From: Balanoglossus misakiensis
Lineage: Eukaryota; Hemichordata
Assembly (NCBI GenBank): GCA_040954595.2
Contig: CM082583.2
Coordinates: 10,292,001 to 10,356,000 of the forward strand
Length of the DNA stretch: 64,000 nucleotides
Direction: 5' to 3'
The translations under genes and the position numbers were made by a program. The notes beneath the pieces were generated by a model. It saw nothing but the letters and a program-made list of their open reading frames with translations. It searched no databases and was not told the origin of the DNA. Positions within the stretch are counted from its first letter, which is position 1; every line of letters begins with the position of its first letter. Of the stretch, positions 37,501 through 50,306 are shown in pieces.

Positions 37501-40233
37501 TTGTATTTTTTCATGTGTTCAGTTATTTGACCAAACGTCGGGTCTTTGATATAGGGTATTTGACCAATGGAGTCTTATCATCTCTGGTCTCGATAACAGG
37601 TTAGTTCAACTCGGAGCAAATATGATTGTTATTGTGTTTGTGTTTGTGGCGTAGTTTATAGGTAGATAGTTTATTTTTTTTATTTTGCATGTGTGTGAAG
37701 AATATAGAAACATTGCTTTGAACGTATTGTGTCTACCTATGAGCTGGTTATTAGAATGTGCGATTGCACGCATGCGTGTTTGTGGGGAGGCACGGTCATT
37801 GAAAATTGAATCGTGTTCCGTCAGTTACGGGGGCCAACATTTTAGAGGCGGGTAATTGCTCTTACCTGTAAATTTGAGATGACGTGTGCACGTGCATGGA
37901 TGTTCTCTTTGTTAAGGATAATTATGTCACTTTGGGGAAAAATATCTCAGAAACCCCTTGTCCAGAGTATAGACATGTTCTCTGGAACAATATTGTACTA
38001 TGGGGTAATTTTGTCATTTTAGGTTTTAAGGTTTATTTGTCAGAAACTGTTCTCCGGTAGCTTTGAAATATGGTTTTCAGGATCCTAGTGTCATCCTCAT
38101 TACGATAAGCCAACATCATGTTTAAAAACATCAATGTTGTAGTTTGGGTCAATTTTTCCTATTTTGATGAAAAATCTCGATTTTTTAAATTGCTAGTGCA
38201 ATATCTTTAAAAATTTGTTTGTATGATCCGGGGGGTATTTTGTTATGATAGATGAAATGTATGACAAACTATAGAAATAAACGTCCCCTTGGGCAAATTT
38301 TGTCATTTTCAATCAACTAAGGTATTTTGATCGAAAAGTCGATTTCTCAGAAATCGCTTGCCCGATTTCTTAAAACTTGGTTTGCCCAAGGGTATTCTTG
38401 TTATGATGTATAAAATGTATGACACCTTGATCAACTGACATGTTTTCAGGAATCACTATCTAGTTGCATGTGACCTTGGTTTGCGACAGAGGTCATAAAA
38501 ACGCTTTCCATATCATCAGATTTATTCATTTATTCTCTCGTAAATTTGAACTCGATCAGTATGTGTCCAATTCACACATCAATACAATCGTAGTACAATT
38601 ATGATCAAATGCGAACGCAGTGTCCTTGGCGCTATGTGTCTGGACTCCGCGCATTTCTGTACAGGAACTGGCCTCCGAGTCATCGCATGAGGCGAATACG
38701 GTTCACGGTCTCTCGCGGAGAGTATTTGTGACCCCGCGGTGTTAGTCTCGGTTACCCAGACTCCTCTGTTTCTTTCGCTGCGCTCCAGAAAGAGAGTCTG
38801 TGGAAATACCACTGAACAATCTTCGAGCAAAGATGGCCGACTCGAGGCAAAAGCGATGCATGATGGTCGACATCATATAATTTGATATGACGCTATTATA
38901 AAACTACAGTACTTACCAAACCTCTTTCTCTCGCTCTTCACTTTGTGGACAGTTTCAGCAAGTCCAGCACTTCTCAGCCTGTCATGTTTTTTTATGCTTG
39001 AGGCTGCCAACCATCATGCGTCGCCTTTGCCCCGAGTCGGCCATCTTTGCTCGGCGAGTTTTCTGTAGGATTTCCCCAGACCCTCTTTCTGTAGCGCAGC
39101 GGAAGAAACAGAGACTAACCTTGGTATATATTCATTTGCATGACGTGCTATCTCGTTCCATATGCTCTATTGTTGCAGCCATGTGTGCTATGGCACACCC
39201 GTGGCAGGGCTTCATGATTGGTAGCGTCGGCGCGCTCATCGCCTGTCTTGGTTGTGAACTGACAGCCAAGTTGAAGATAGACGACCCGGTGGGAGTGGTG
39301 CCGGTTCACGCAATGGCCTCGACATGGGGTATGCTATCAGTGGGACTCTGCGGCCGGGTGGACCCGCTCGAAGACATATCGAGACACAATGGTGAGCCGT
39401 GTTGTAATGTGTCCGGTCAATAGGTGTGTACTATCCACATGGCCATTGCAATCAACAAGTGTTTGTTGCCTTAGTGGAGAACAGTTTGAACATTTGTAGT
39501 GTCATAATAAAGGTTACCACATGTATATTGTTAGTGTGTAATAAACTGTAAAAATGTCAACATACCAATTTTAATTGATTTTGTTAATACCCTACTTTTT
39601 ATATCATTTTATTTTTCAGGTCTGTTTTATGGCGGCGGATGGTATTTACTAGGGGTGCAACTCCTAGCCGTAGTGGCCGTCACCGCGTGGACTTTAGTCA
39701 CCGCTTTTCTGATGCTAAAAGCACTGGACGTCACCATTGGTTTGCGAGTGCCTGTGCACGAGGAAATTCTGGGTGCAGACCTGGTCGAACACAACCTGTA
39801 CGGCTCGTACGAGAAAAGCAGCCGTGAGCTGAGCGGTCCGGGCGGCGATGTCGTCCACGTTGTCAAACAGGACGGCGACAAGGCGTACAACAGCAGCTTG
39901 CGCCGGGTCTCTCAGTTGGTCTCCGTGGGAATGCCGTACTCGCTGGTCGCGGTGTCCTCAGTGCTCAAACTGGACAACGTGGCCGAAGGGGAGCCGGAAA
40001 GCGCCGATGGACAGGACGAGTTTGACGTTGGTGGCGATACCAAAGATGGTGGCAATGCTCGTCGAGTGGGCTCTGCCGAACCAATCAGCGATAGCGATAT
40101 GAGCTTCATATCTCAAGGAGCTGATTCCCGTTTAAATTCACCCGCACACCCTAACGTGCCCACTCCTAATGCCCGTTCTAAAAGAAACACCGGCAATGGA
40201 GCAGCCATTTCACATTCTGTTTGCGGACTCTAA
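34550..40233 (+). CDS. amt: Ammonium transporter, Amt family (copy 2, six exons)
   Basis: The exons are 34550-35277, 35634-35705, 36006-36065, 37523-37599, 39179-39391 and 39620-40233, giving 587 residues. Exons 2-5 have exactly the sizes seen in copy 1 (72, 60, 77, 213). The N-terminus has NGS and NLT glycosylation sequons at about residues 14-20, consistent with an extracellular start. GFGLLESG, RKNEVNIMVKN and GAMAERTKLE are present, with Asp191/His199 and Asp348/His356 as the paired pore residues. The tail keeps VHEEILGADLVEH and then becomes acidic (EGEPESADGQDEFDVGGD) and Ser-rich. Intron 4 (37600-39178) is long and contains a diverged repeat and a foldback element whose right end is only about 58 bases from the exon 5 acceptor. 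That acceptor still has a pyrimidine-rich tract and TTGCAG. Confidence 0.93.
37919..38440 (+). repeat. Diverged ~157-bp tandem repeat in Amt copy 2 intron 4
   Basis: The segments GGTATTTTGTTATGAT at 38234 and GGTATTCTTGTTATGAT at 38391 are each followed by AAATGTATGACA. Upstream in each unit is a TTTGTCATTTT or related segment and a TCTCAGAAA-like segment. Two weaker units can be made out before them, at about 37919 and 38000. The repeat is old and I do not recognise its family. Confidence 0.6.
38741..39122. mobile_element. Foldback/MITE-like element with long inverted arms
   Basis: The left arm (about 38741-38872) and the reverse complement of the right arm (about 39001-39120) match over roughly 120 bases. 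Shared blocks are GTTAGTCTC, CTGTTTCTT, CGCTGCGCT, CAGAAAGAG, GAGCAAAGATGGCCGACTCG and GCATGATGG. The arms flank about 130 bases of unrelated sequence and there is no transposase frame, so this would be a non-autonomous element. It lies in intron 4 of Amt copy 2. I could not identify a clear target-site duplication. Confidence 0.75.
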
Positions 40234-42718
40234 GAACTCCAGTCACAGACCTAAGCTTTAGGCGACTGTAGATGAAATTAAAAATTTATGAGTATCGCAT
40301 GATTTTTTTCTTTTCAAATTCCGCATATCGCATATCACTTTGCCGATTTTCGTGGGGATTGAACAGTAAGCATATATCTAACAATTTGAATTTTCATTTT
40401 GTCATGTTCCCTTTATTTCAATGTGTATGTATTTGTGTATGTATCTATATGCTATACTGACTGTACTTGAAATTATATCAATCTGCTTATAATATAAACT
40501 CATCTGCATTGAACACAATGGAAAAATCATATTTTAGAGGTAGTCCTCATCAATTAATATTCATTTATCCATTCATTCATTAACTCATTTACTCACTCTC
40601 TCATTTATTTATTTTATTGAGGTTGGCGATTTGCACTGTACAATATCTGCCATCATGATAATGTAAATAATAAAAAACATATAATATCCTAGTGCTTATG
40701 AATAAAAAATACCGGGCGAAAAATATGTACGTGTCGGATTCCAGTGGTCGTGAAATGGAAACTGTGAACACAATGATCCAGAGGACAGTTATCAAACAAT
40801 ACGCATTCAAGAGAGCATAGTCAGGGAATCCAATTCTTGCGAGTCTGCCATTGAAAAGACTGAAAGAGCTGCCGATCGGTAAAAACTGCACTCTCAGATC
40901 TTGTTCCTCGTTTTGTAAGTGAGTATTAAACCCGGTGCGACCGATATGGCAGTGTGCACAAAATACGTCAACATGTTTCAGAGATTGCCCGGGGGATAAC
41001 ACCATTTCTTCAGATAATCCTCAACGAAATTCTGATATTCCTCGTGGTCGCTCCTTTGTTGCAAGGGGAGTCTGCTTTCAAGAGGCTCGCGAATGAGAAA
41101 CTCTTTATTTTGACAGTGGCGTTCGAACGACGAGACTGCATGCAAGAAGAAATATATATTCACATAAATAATGGTAAACACGCGTACACCATTTTTTTTT
41201 ATACAAAGATGCCCCACAACACTTGGACATCTGAGTAACACTTTCTCGTGATTAAGATACTATGTATACTAGCTATACACAATACTGATCACAACGAATT
41301 CGCTTTTCATTGCAAGATCTTCCACTTCCAGAGTGATGTCACAAGACTCCGTGTAAGACTTATTGTGAAAAGTAGGTCTGTGACACAACAATCTCCGCGC
41401 GTTCATATCGTATGTCACGTATCAAGTCTAATGCCGCAGTTGGTTTTCTCAATTTGCGATACATTATTTCCGCTTGGTAATGACGCACACCATGTCATAG
41501 GGAGATTGCGCAGTCGTTTTACGGGTTATAAAACGCGTAACAGGAAAAAAAACAGCCTCGCCAACGCAGCGCCTCTCCGTATGAGCAACTTGGTAACCTT
41601 GAAATCACGAACATATTCACAACCTTCAAAAGTGCATTTCAGATGTTCAATACGTGCTTTTATTGTTGTTGTTGAATTTTTTGTTATGCGCTGTTGATGT
41701 AGTTAGACTAGAGTGCAAATTTCCGGAAAAGAAGTTCGCCATGCGCCAACTTCAACCAGAAATCAAGCTGTGTTTTTTCCAAATACCTTTTTCGAAGATC
41801 AATGACAAATGCATACACTCGCGCAAAATACCATGACACGTGGGCACTGATTGGTTGACTTAAAAGTTCTCAAGTTAGATTATTTCTATAATTTTATTGG
41901 TCACGTTCCAGGAACCCTGTCTAGTACCCTTTTTGCAATAATGACTCGATGACAATTTTCCCTGTTACTCCGAATCGTATAAATTGTCACCCTTGGTAAT
42001 CTCTGGTAAAGCTACCTTCCCTTTATCCGTCCTGGGGACAATCTGAGGACGGTCTGAAGTTTCCTTCCACATGTTGAGTTCACGTCTGTATTCCAATTCT
42101 GGAGAATCAACCTTCGATAACCAACACGTTTCTTTAATAAGAAACCCCACTATGTTTTGACACTTGTTTTGTCTTCCGAGAGAAACGACATTTATTAACA
42201 AAACAGTCTTATTCCTTGTGAAATAAGGAATCAAGACGTTTCAAGACCCCCTACCTTGTGGGAGATTAGCAATCCTCTAACAGACTGTTGTAAACCTTCA
42301 ATCAACTCTACGACTATGATCACTCTGACATATGCGTGTGCGCCTTAGGTTCGTCATCCATTGAAGATTTCATATCCACCATTCAATTTTCTGACGGATG
42401 ATATGAGAGTAGAAACAGCCCCAGGGTGTCCAACTAACAAACAACTTCCGAAAGTTACTATGATTACTTTGAAGTCAGGATGAATAATTTGAGATTCAAC
42501 CACTGATGTTTGCTGCCAAAAAAGACAGGGGTTGCCTTGAAGCTTTCAATTTTGACTGGTTATTAAATGTACACAATAGAATATATAGATAAAGGGGGGA
42601 TAACTCGCCTGACTATCATACACGCACTCACACTACATATATTAGACTTCAAGTGAACTGAAGACATATACATGTAACATGTTGATACAGCTCTGGCAAT
42701 TTGATTCATTGGCAAACG
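40234..42718. other. Gap between Amt copies 2 and 3
   Basis: About 2.5 kb includes the 3' UTR of copy 2 and the presumed promoter of copy 3. Short frames on both strands show no recognisable domain. A weak ATTC microsatellite lies near 40570. Confidence 0.5.
40669..40674 (+). terminator. Candidate poly(A) signal, Amt copy 2
   Basis: AATAAA lies 436 bases after the stop at 40233. I noticed no closer AATAAA, although the AT-rich 3' flank contains weaker variants such as AATATA. Confidence 0.35.
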
Positions 42719-45700
42719 ATGAACGCGTCCGATTCTAACACAAGCGACAGTTACGGCCTCTATGGTGAGACCACGCCCGGTGGTGATGCTAGCCAGCGTG
42801 AGTGGGACGATGCAACCTGGATCTTGACCAGCGCTTTTATCATCTTCACCATGCAGTCGGGTTTTGGGCTCCTCGAGTCCGGCTCGGTCTCCAAGAAAAA
42901 CGAAGTCAACATCATGGTGAAAAACGCCGTCGACGTCATCTTCGGCGGCCTGTCGTTCTGGATTTTCGGCTACGGTTTCAGCTTCGGCGAGAGCCCCGGC
43001 TCCAACGCGTTCGTGGGCATCGGTAAGACGTTCGTCCACGAAGGCGACGGCGACAGCTTCGGCGAGGTGTACTCCAGCCTCTTCTTTCAAACTTCGTTCG
43101 CCACGACGTCGACAACGATCGTCAGCGGCGCCATGGCGGAGCGCACCAGGCTCGAGTCGTACATCGTCTTCTCCTTCTTGAACACGATCGTCTACTGTTT
43201 GCCGTCTCGCTGGGTCTGGGCAAGAACGGGCTGGCTGAAGTCCCTCGGAGTTGTGGACATCGCTGGGGCCAGCTGCGTCCATCTTGTAGGGGGCGTTAGC
43301 GGTCTCGTGGCTACGATCATTCTCAAGCCGAGGACGGGGCGATTTGACAAGGACGGCAAGGCAAGGCGAATGAATATGGGAGTGCCGACCAATGCCTTAT
43401 TTGGCATGTTCATGTTGTGGTGAGTACTTTTTGAGAAATAAGCGACTATTAACGATAGAAAGCGGGCTAATTGTAACAGTTGTCATCAGAATCCACTGAG
43501 AAGAGAGTCTTTTACATCTCAATTGCATAATATATTATTCAACAGGTGGGGATGGTTGGGCTTTAACTGTGGCAGTACTTACGGAATAACTGGTGGGAAA
43601 TGGAAACTAGCGGCTAGGTAATTATAGTTATTGCTTGAATACTAAATCCAATCAAAGATTAATAAGCTTCCATTTCGCTTAAGAACACTTACAACTGAAT
43701 TCTACATGTATAAAACTACATATAATTTGACACTTTGCAGCTTCTGATGAGCACAACATGCTAAAGGTGTTTGTTTCCACGAATGTTGGCTTCATTTGCA
43801 GGTCAGCCGTGGTCACCATCACGTGTTCGATTGGAGGAGGAATCGCCGGCATTTCGTTGAGGTAAGTCGGTGTATCAGAAATTAACAATCGTACATCCTG
43901 CAACTTACAGCACATGTTTCCACGAGCTAGATATTAAACGTAAATCAATAAATTGTGCCAAAACGTTTTTTTTTTCAGTAAAGTACGTACATTCTTCAAG
44001 CCTTGTATCGATTTTTCACATCTATTTAAATGTTTGTGTAATTGTTCGATACTTTTTTTCTTGCAGCTATGTGTTGAAGAAAAGGAAGTTTGATATAGTA
44101 TATCTGATCAACGGCATTCTGGGTTCTCTGGTTTCTGGAACAGGTATGATTTTTTCACCCCAAAAGTTAAAAAGAAACCAAGCAAGAAATCAACCGTGGA
44201 AAAAAAACGGTTTCAGTGATTCTCTTCACAAATCGCGTTTTTGTTGATAACAGATTATGCGACTAATAGCACAAAATTAGACAGCGACTCAGGGAGGACA
44301 CGATTTACTGGGGTCAGATCTTGGGATCTTTTCGCTACGGAAGCGCTATCACAGGAAATTTAAAGCAAGCCCGCGTTATCTCTATGATCGATACCTTCAA
44401 ATGTATTTTTTTTGTTTATCTGACCAAGCTCTGTGCGCACTGGCTCACCCGTGGGAAGGATTGGTTATCGGGTTAGTTGGAGGAAGCGTGGCTTGTCTGG
44501 GCGGCGATGTGGTGACCAAATTAAAGATTGACGACCCAGTGGGCGTTGTCTCCGTTCACGCCTTGGCGGCCACCTGGGGACTCATATCTGTCGGCTTGTT
44601 TGTTCGCGAAGACGACATGGAGAAGATTTCTTCTCGAGACGGTAATATTTCAATTTGATTCGCTTTGTTTTGATTCGTGTTGTTTCGCGTGGAACCAGCA
44701 CGCATGCAGCTGGGAAGGAAGCAGGTCTGAGCTTAGTATAAAAAACAGACAAAAAGGCTGAGAGTGGCGGTGTTATTGACAGAATAAAAAAAACAGACAT
44801 GCAAAAAGAAGCAACCGTGCTCAAGGAAAATATGCATGGAAGAGGACAGATAAGAAAATCTCTTATAAAATAATGGAAAACTGCAGACTGTTGATAAAGT
44901 GCGGTATATCTTATCATCTCCTGTAAGGGTCTTGCAAGTTTTATGATAGGAACGACGGAAAGAGGTTTGCTAACTTATCCATCACTCGCTATTCTTGAAG
45001 AACTGATATTTTATTCCGGTAGCTGCACAACTTTGATATACCTCTTCACAATAACCTGACACTACCAAAACTATTCGGTATCGATAAACAAAATTTTACG
45101 CACACAAATTGATTTTTTTTTCGTTTCGTTTCACATAGGGTTATTTTACGGAGGCAGTGTTTACATGCTCGGGGTTCAAATTTTGGCCATTGTCACCATT
45201 ACCGCGTGGACGATTCTAATATCAACCGCGTTGCTGAAGTTGGTGGATGTTACAGTTGGCCTCCGAGTGAGCATTCACGAAGAAATGCTGGGCGCGGACC
45301 TGGTGGAGCACGCGTTGAACGGCTCGTACGACAAGGTGACCAGAGAGTTGAGGAGCCACGGTGGCGAGTTGGTGGAAATCGTCAGGCGGGACGGAGACGA
45401 GGCTTACCAGGACGAACTGCGCCGCCTCTCCGAAGCCATGGCTCGGGGCATACCCAGAGAAATGCTGAGCTCCGTCAATTTGGGACGTTCCAATCTGGAC
45501 GTGGCCGACGCTGACTCTCGCGGCGAGACGTCATTAGCGGCGAGAGTGAAACGGGGGCGTCTCAGCATCATGACAATCAGCAGCGCCAGACGTGTCTCGC
45601 CAATGGACGATGTCTCGCTGCTGTCCCCGGTGGATCTCGGCGGAGGAGGAGGCATAATCTCTGACGTCAGGATAGGCAGCGGATTGAGACAGCCTCTCAA

Positions 45701-45821
45701 AGGGAGCCGGTTCTTCAACAACTACGTCATGAACGCCGAGGGGTTCCACGGGGATATGGACGTGTGCATCGACCAGATTCTGGATGAAACGAAAAGCATC
45801 AACGGAAACAGCAACGTGTAG
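42719..45821 (+). CDS. amt: Ammonium transporter, Amt family (copy 3, six exons)
   Basis: The exons are 42719-43419, 43546-43617, 43802-43861, 44067-44143, 44429-44641 and 45139-45821, giving 601 residues. This is the most compact copy, with introns of 126-497 bases. The start is the first ATG in frame (42719), with A at -3; the open frame extends upstream but without an earlier ATG. Motifs are REWDDATW, GFGLLESG, KKNEVNIMVKN and GAMAERTRLE, with Asp180/His188 and Asp339/His347. In place of PVH before the second His it reads SVH. The last exon encodes the longest tail of copies 1-3. It contains IHEEMLGADLVEH, then LRSHGGELVEIVRRDGDEAY, which resembles the LEGELLHLVRADGDHND stretch of copy 1, then a Gly-rich segment. 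Confidence 0.93.
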
Positions 45822-47015
45822 CTTATGGCAGGACTCTCCACAAGCAGCATATCATCGACAACGTGACTGATTTGAAAGCCGTTTCTTACAGGCGCTGTAG
45901 CATTCGAAGCCCGATAGATACCTTTAATGACGACACAAGAGATTTGTTCAGAGAGTGATTAGACGTGCTGTACTATGTTGTGAAGGGTACCGAAAAAAAA
46001 CAGGGTTCTATAAAATCAACAATTCTCGATGTAACCATGAGATGTATTTACAATTAATATCATCTATAGAAAATATACTTATTTTACAATAGTCCATCCA
46101 GCGTGTATCTACGTCGACGTCATGTTTCCGGTTGACTGTCCAAAAGGGTAAACTCAAAATGGAACAATCATACCAACGAAATGCCAGGATGTAACGTTCA
46201 CACAGGGCATAAACGTTGCCAATTGAGGGGTTTAATTCTTGGTGATGGAATATGACTTCTGTGGAGTCCCTTTTCATTACTGTGTTTCCCAGAGAGTACT
46301 GTGTACACTTTGAAATAAAAACGTCTTACTGTTTGAGCCCCAGGATAGATTTTGCCGTAGTGTTCCATTCAATAATTGTATGACCATATCTCGATGGGTG
46401 TCATCATCGGCGTACACTAATGAAGACGCGCAGAAAAATATTTACAAAGACCTAAAATGTCAGAAAGTGTACTACCCCCCCCCCCCCTCTCTCTCTCGTT
46501 CTGGCGAGTATTAGTATTTAGCTGAAATAATGCCACATATTCTGTACCATCATTAGCCCAGAAGATGGTGTGTCTGTCAGCTTGTTGTTTGATGTATCCC
46601 GAAAGAATGGCAGCCTTGCAATTGCACATTTTCTCATGATAGAAGTCTACAAAGATCCGAAAAATTCCAGTCATCCTCGCCAGCCTCATCCGACACAAAA
46701 ATGCAAAGGCGATTACAATCACAAGGTGGCGAGTACAACATGTGTGAAAGCACCTGGTGGAGCTGTGCATTGTTATTGGCCACTCTCGCTGATGAAAATC
46801 TCCCCAATCGCTTATTGGTTGAAAACAGTTTGTACCTCATGATTGGTTATGTTTAACACCAGGTGTTGTTGTGAACCGGATAACACACTGGTGTCATGCA
46901 ATCGTCGAGACATTGAAAACCACGCTTGTGGCCCTCGCGTTGTTCAGTAGGCCCGTTCAGTATCTGTACAGATGCACTCCGCGTACATGCATTCTATACA
47001 CACTGAATCACAGTT
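45822..47015. other. Convergent gap between Amt copies 3 and 4
   Basis: This 1.2-kb stretch is the meeting point of two 3' ends. It contains a 13-base C run followed by CT repeats at about 46475-46498. I found no supported gene and no clear poly(A) signal for copy 4 on the - strand. Confidence 0.5.
46314..46319 (+). terminator. Candidate poly(A) signal, Amt copy 3
   Basis: AATAAA lies 492 bases after the TAG stop at 45819-45821, in the gap shared with the convergent copy 4. Confidence 0.45.
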
Positions 47016-50000
47016 TCACACCCATATGACGTTATCTTCGTTGTTTTCTTCAGATGCACAGTCGATTCCAAGTGCTGAGAACTCCTGTCGTCTCAGCATT
47101 GTTTCGGCGTCTCTGGACGCTTCGACGAGAGAACGGATATCCAGCACGGGCGTTTCTATCCCAGCCGGGGCAGCCTCGAAAACACGCCGGGTATCCGATT
47201 TCCCCCCTCCGTCAGCAGTCACAGAGGTGTTGGTGTTAAACGCATTAAAACCTGAAAGACCCGTTTCATTCTTATGCGTCAAGATGGATAAATTGTTACC
47301 TAGCCCTACACGTTTTTCCAGAGAGTCGTCAAGGCGATTTTCACTTACTTCAAATCCCAGATTCGTATTTCCGTCTCCGACGAAGCCCTCCGCTGACTTT
47401 CGCCTTGAAAATGTTTTGCACTCTTTCAGGTTAACGTCGCCTTCCGGAAAGGTTTTGATGGGAATGCGCTGACCAGTCGGAGTGATTAGAGTTTTGGTCT
47501 TTTTGGAGTATCGACCGTGTAGTCCGTGCTCCACAATGTCGGCGCCCAGAAGCTCCTCGTGAAGGGGCACGCGAAGGCCGATGGTGACGTCAATCAGTTT
47601 GAGAATGACGAACGATGATGTGGCGGTCCAGGCACAGATACATACCAGAGCCAGGGTCTGTACACCAAGTAAATACCAGCCTCCACCCAAAAATAACCCT
47701 ATATTTGAAACAGGATATTTGAAATAGAAATTAGTACATGTATTTGCTCGTGTAAATCACGTATTATACCTGCCTGTCTGTATGTATGTGTGTGTGAGTG
47801 TGTCTGTCTGTCTGATTGGCTGCCTGGTGGCTGGCCAGATGTCTTCCCGTTACGTAATCTATTCCACTGTTGTTCTACAGCTTTGTTCGTGAGGTGACAA
47901 TGTTAGCGTGACTACTGCTTTACAAACTGAAATGGGGGACCTATCCTTGTAGTATGTCGGACTGAACATTAACAGTGCTCAAATGATGACCATAATTAAT
48001 TTTACAAAAGGGGTGGGAATAATTGTTCACGCTGCTAGCTGTCACAGGTAGAGGAGTAGAATTTGAACCGCACCTCTCGACACTGGCATAAAATGGTCCT
48101 CGCCGTTGCCATCGTTGACGAAGAGACCAACAGCCAGCATGCCCCATATGGCAGATATGAAATGGACGGGAATCACGTCTACTGGGTCGTCAATCTTCAG
48201 TTTATGTACAAGACGTGAGCCCAGACAACCCAGCAGTCCCCCGATGACACCAATCACCAATGCTTCCCACGAAGACGCCAGAGCACAAATACCTGAATTT
48301 GCAAACACAAACAAAAACTTAAATCGTTGCGCCGTGATAGTAACGCTGTTGGGGAATAAAAGCATAAACTAAATAATTAAAATGCTTCTCTATAAAAAAA
48401 AACTCAGGGCGTTGTTGTTATATTCATTATTATAGTAAACTTATTATCAATATGAGCCACTTGTTCTGTCATTGACTGAAATATCTTGGTTCCAGGTATT
48501 TATTTCGTATCCATTTCATTTGCATTTAATTTGCATAATATACCTGTGACCGACACCAGCGAGCTGAGGACTCCATTTATCAGGAAACCTATGTCGAGCA
48601 CTCTGTCGTTCATGACGTAACTGGAATAAAACGAGAGAAACAGATTATCAGCGTTACGCCCACCTTGCTAATAGGGAGAAGTCAACTTTGTTCTCTCTCA
48701 ATATCCAGAATATCAAATTCGAGGCCACGTGAGGCAAGTCTATGAGCGATCAAAGAGCAAAACTATGGCAAGTCTGAAACGTTCGAGAAATGCAAAGTTC
48801 ACACTAAATCCCTGTCTCACACTAAGAATAGTAACAGAATTGAATTTATCCTGATCAGCCCGAAACCTCCATTAAGGTGGTTACGCTGCAGCTGCCAAAT
48901 TCGCCCCGATCACGCAAAATAAGAAATCCACTTGATCTGTGCGATACACTTTCTCTAGGACATCACTAAATGGCCTCGATTCAGTAATAATGACAACGCG
49001 GTCAACAATGTTCACGAACCTCAGGAAAATGCCCACAACGCCGCCTCCAATGGAAGACATTATAGTCGTAACAGCTGATCTGTTGGCACAAATATACAGT
49101 AACCAGATTATCGCATACGTCACCAAAATAGAATTACCATTCAACTGTAAAACGTTAATTTTAATTTGCACATGTTTTCCTATGGATTCCAATGGAATTC
49201 AATTAACGGAAAGACGATCAAAATTAGCGTTCAATGCCTTGTAAATATCCGTTCATTTCAGATATCTTTACTATTTCATACTAATTGCATACCTGGCAGC
49301 CAAGATCCATTTTCCTCCGGTTATTCCATAGGTACTTCCACAGTTGAATCCAAGCCAACCCCACCTGGAAAACAGTTATTATTACATTTCAATTTCGTTG
49401 AACGCGCTTTTTGAATGGAGTTTCCCTTCCGGCATCCTATCATGCATTAGTCTGCTGTATGTCATTGTATTGCGGATCGAATTTGAATGTACACCCAAAT
49501 ACTTTTTATGAAATGCCAAAAACTGCGTCTGGTAAATGACAGGTGGCCTAAAACGCTTCATTCAGCACGTTTTCAGTTTTCATTCTCTATATTGCCAGTA
49601 GTATGACTCACCAAAGCATGAACATCCCAAGCATCGCGTTGGTCGATGAACCTAACGTGTGTTGCACTCCACCTTTTTGGAATCGACCGTGTCTTGGTTT
49701 CAGCATGATGGTTGCCACCAAACCGGTTGTGCCACCGACCAGGTGTACCACCCCGACTCCAGCTATGTCGAAGACTCCGAGTTTGTACAGCCATCCGTCG
49801 GAATCCCAAACCCAGTGACTTGGGAAGCAGTAGGTGAAGGTGTTCAGGAACGAGAACGCCATGTAAGCCTCGAGTTTCGTGCGCTCGGCCATGGCGCCGC
49901 TCACGATCGTCGTGGCCGTGGTGGCGAACGAAGCGTGGAAGAAGAATTTCGAGTAAACCGAGCCGACCACCTCCTTCTGGGAGAGGTCGACGAAGAACGA

Positions 50001-50306
50001 CCCGTAGCCGCAAAAGAAGTTCTCGTAGCCACCTTTGCCGAAGCTGAGGCCGTACCCTACAGCCCAGTACGACAGTCCGCCAAAGATCACATCCACCGCG
50101 TTCTTCACCATGATGTTCGCCTCGTTCTTCCTAGACACGGAGCCCGACTCCAAAAGACCAAAGCCCGACTGCATGGTGAATATCAGAAAGGTGCAACTCA
50201 GCACCCAGGTGGCGTCGTCCCACAGCAGGCTCATGTTCCCTGCTCCGGATGGCGGTGTTGTAGATGGAAGAGAAGAAGCCCAGGTGGCATTTGTTGGAGC
50301 TTCCAT
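47016..50306 (-). CDS. amt: Ammonium transporter, Amt family (copy 4, six exons, reverse strand)
   Basis: In gene order the exons are 50306-49612, 49364-49293, 49079-49020, 48620-48544, 48292-48074 and 47698-47016, giving 601 residues. All introns read GT-AG on the - strand; the intron 3 donor is the weak GTTCGT. The protein has LLWDDATW, GFGLLESG, RKNEANIMVKN (Ala for the usual Val), GAMAERTKLE, Asp180/His188 and Asp337/His345. Exon 5 is 219 nt rather than 213, adding two residues in the loop after the second His helix (NDGNGEDHFMPVSRG). The usual DDPVGV reads DDPVDV, and HPW reads SSW. The tail keeps LHEELLGADIVEH and continues with a Ser/Thr- and Lys-rich stretch unlike the other copies. 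It is tail-to-tail with copy 3. Confidence 0.92.

Noticed and set aside
38579-38830. 83-codon - strand frame in Amt copy 2 intron 4
   Set aside because: It lies largely in the left arm of the foldback element and shows no protein similarity.
42563-43282. 239-codon - strand frame
   Set aside because: It is the antisense shadow of exon 1 of Amt copy 3. GC-rich third positions on the + strand keep the opposite frame open.
46972-47472. 166-codon + strand frame
   Set aside because: It is antisense to the last exon of Amt copy 4.
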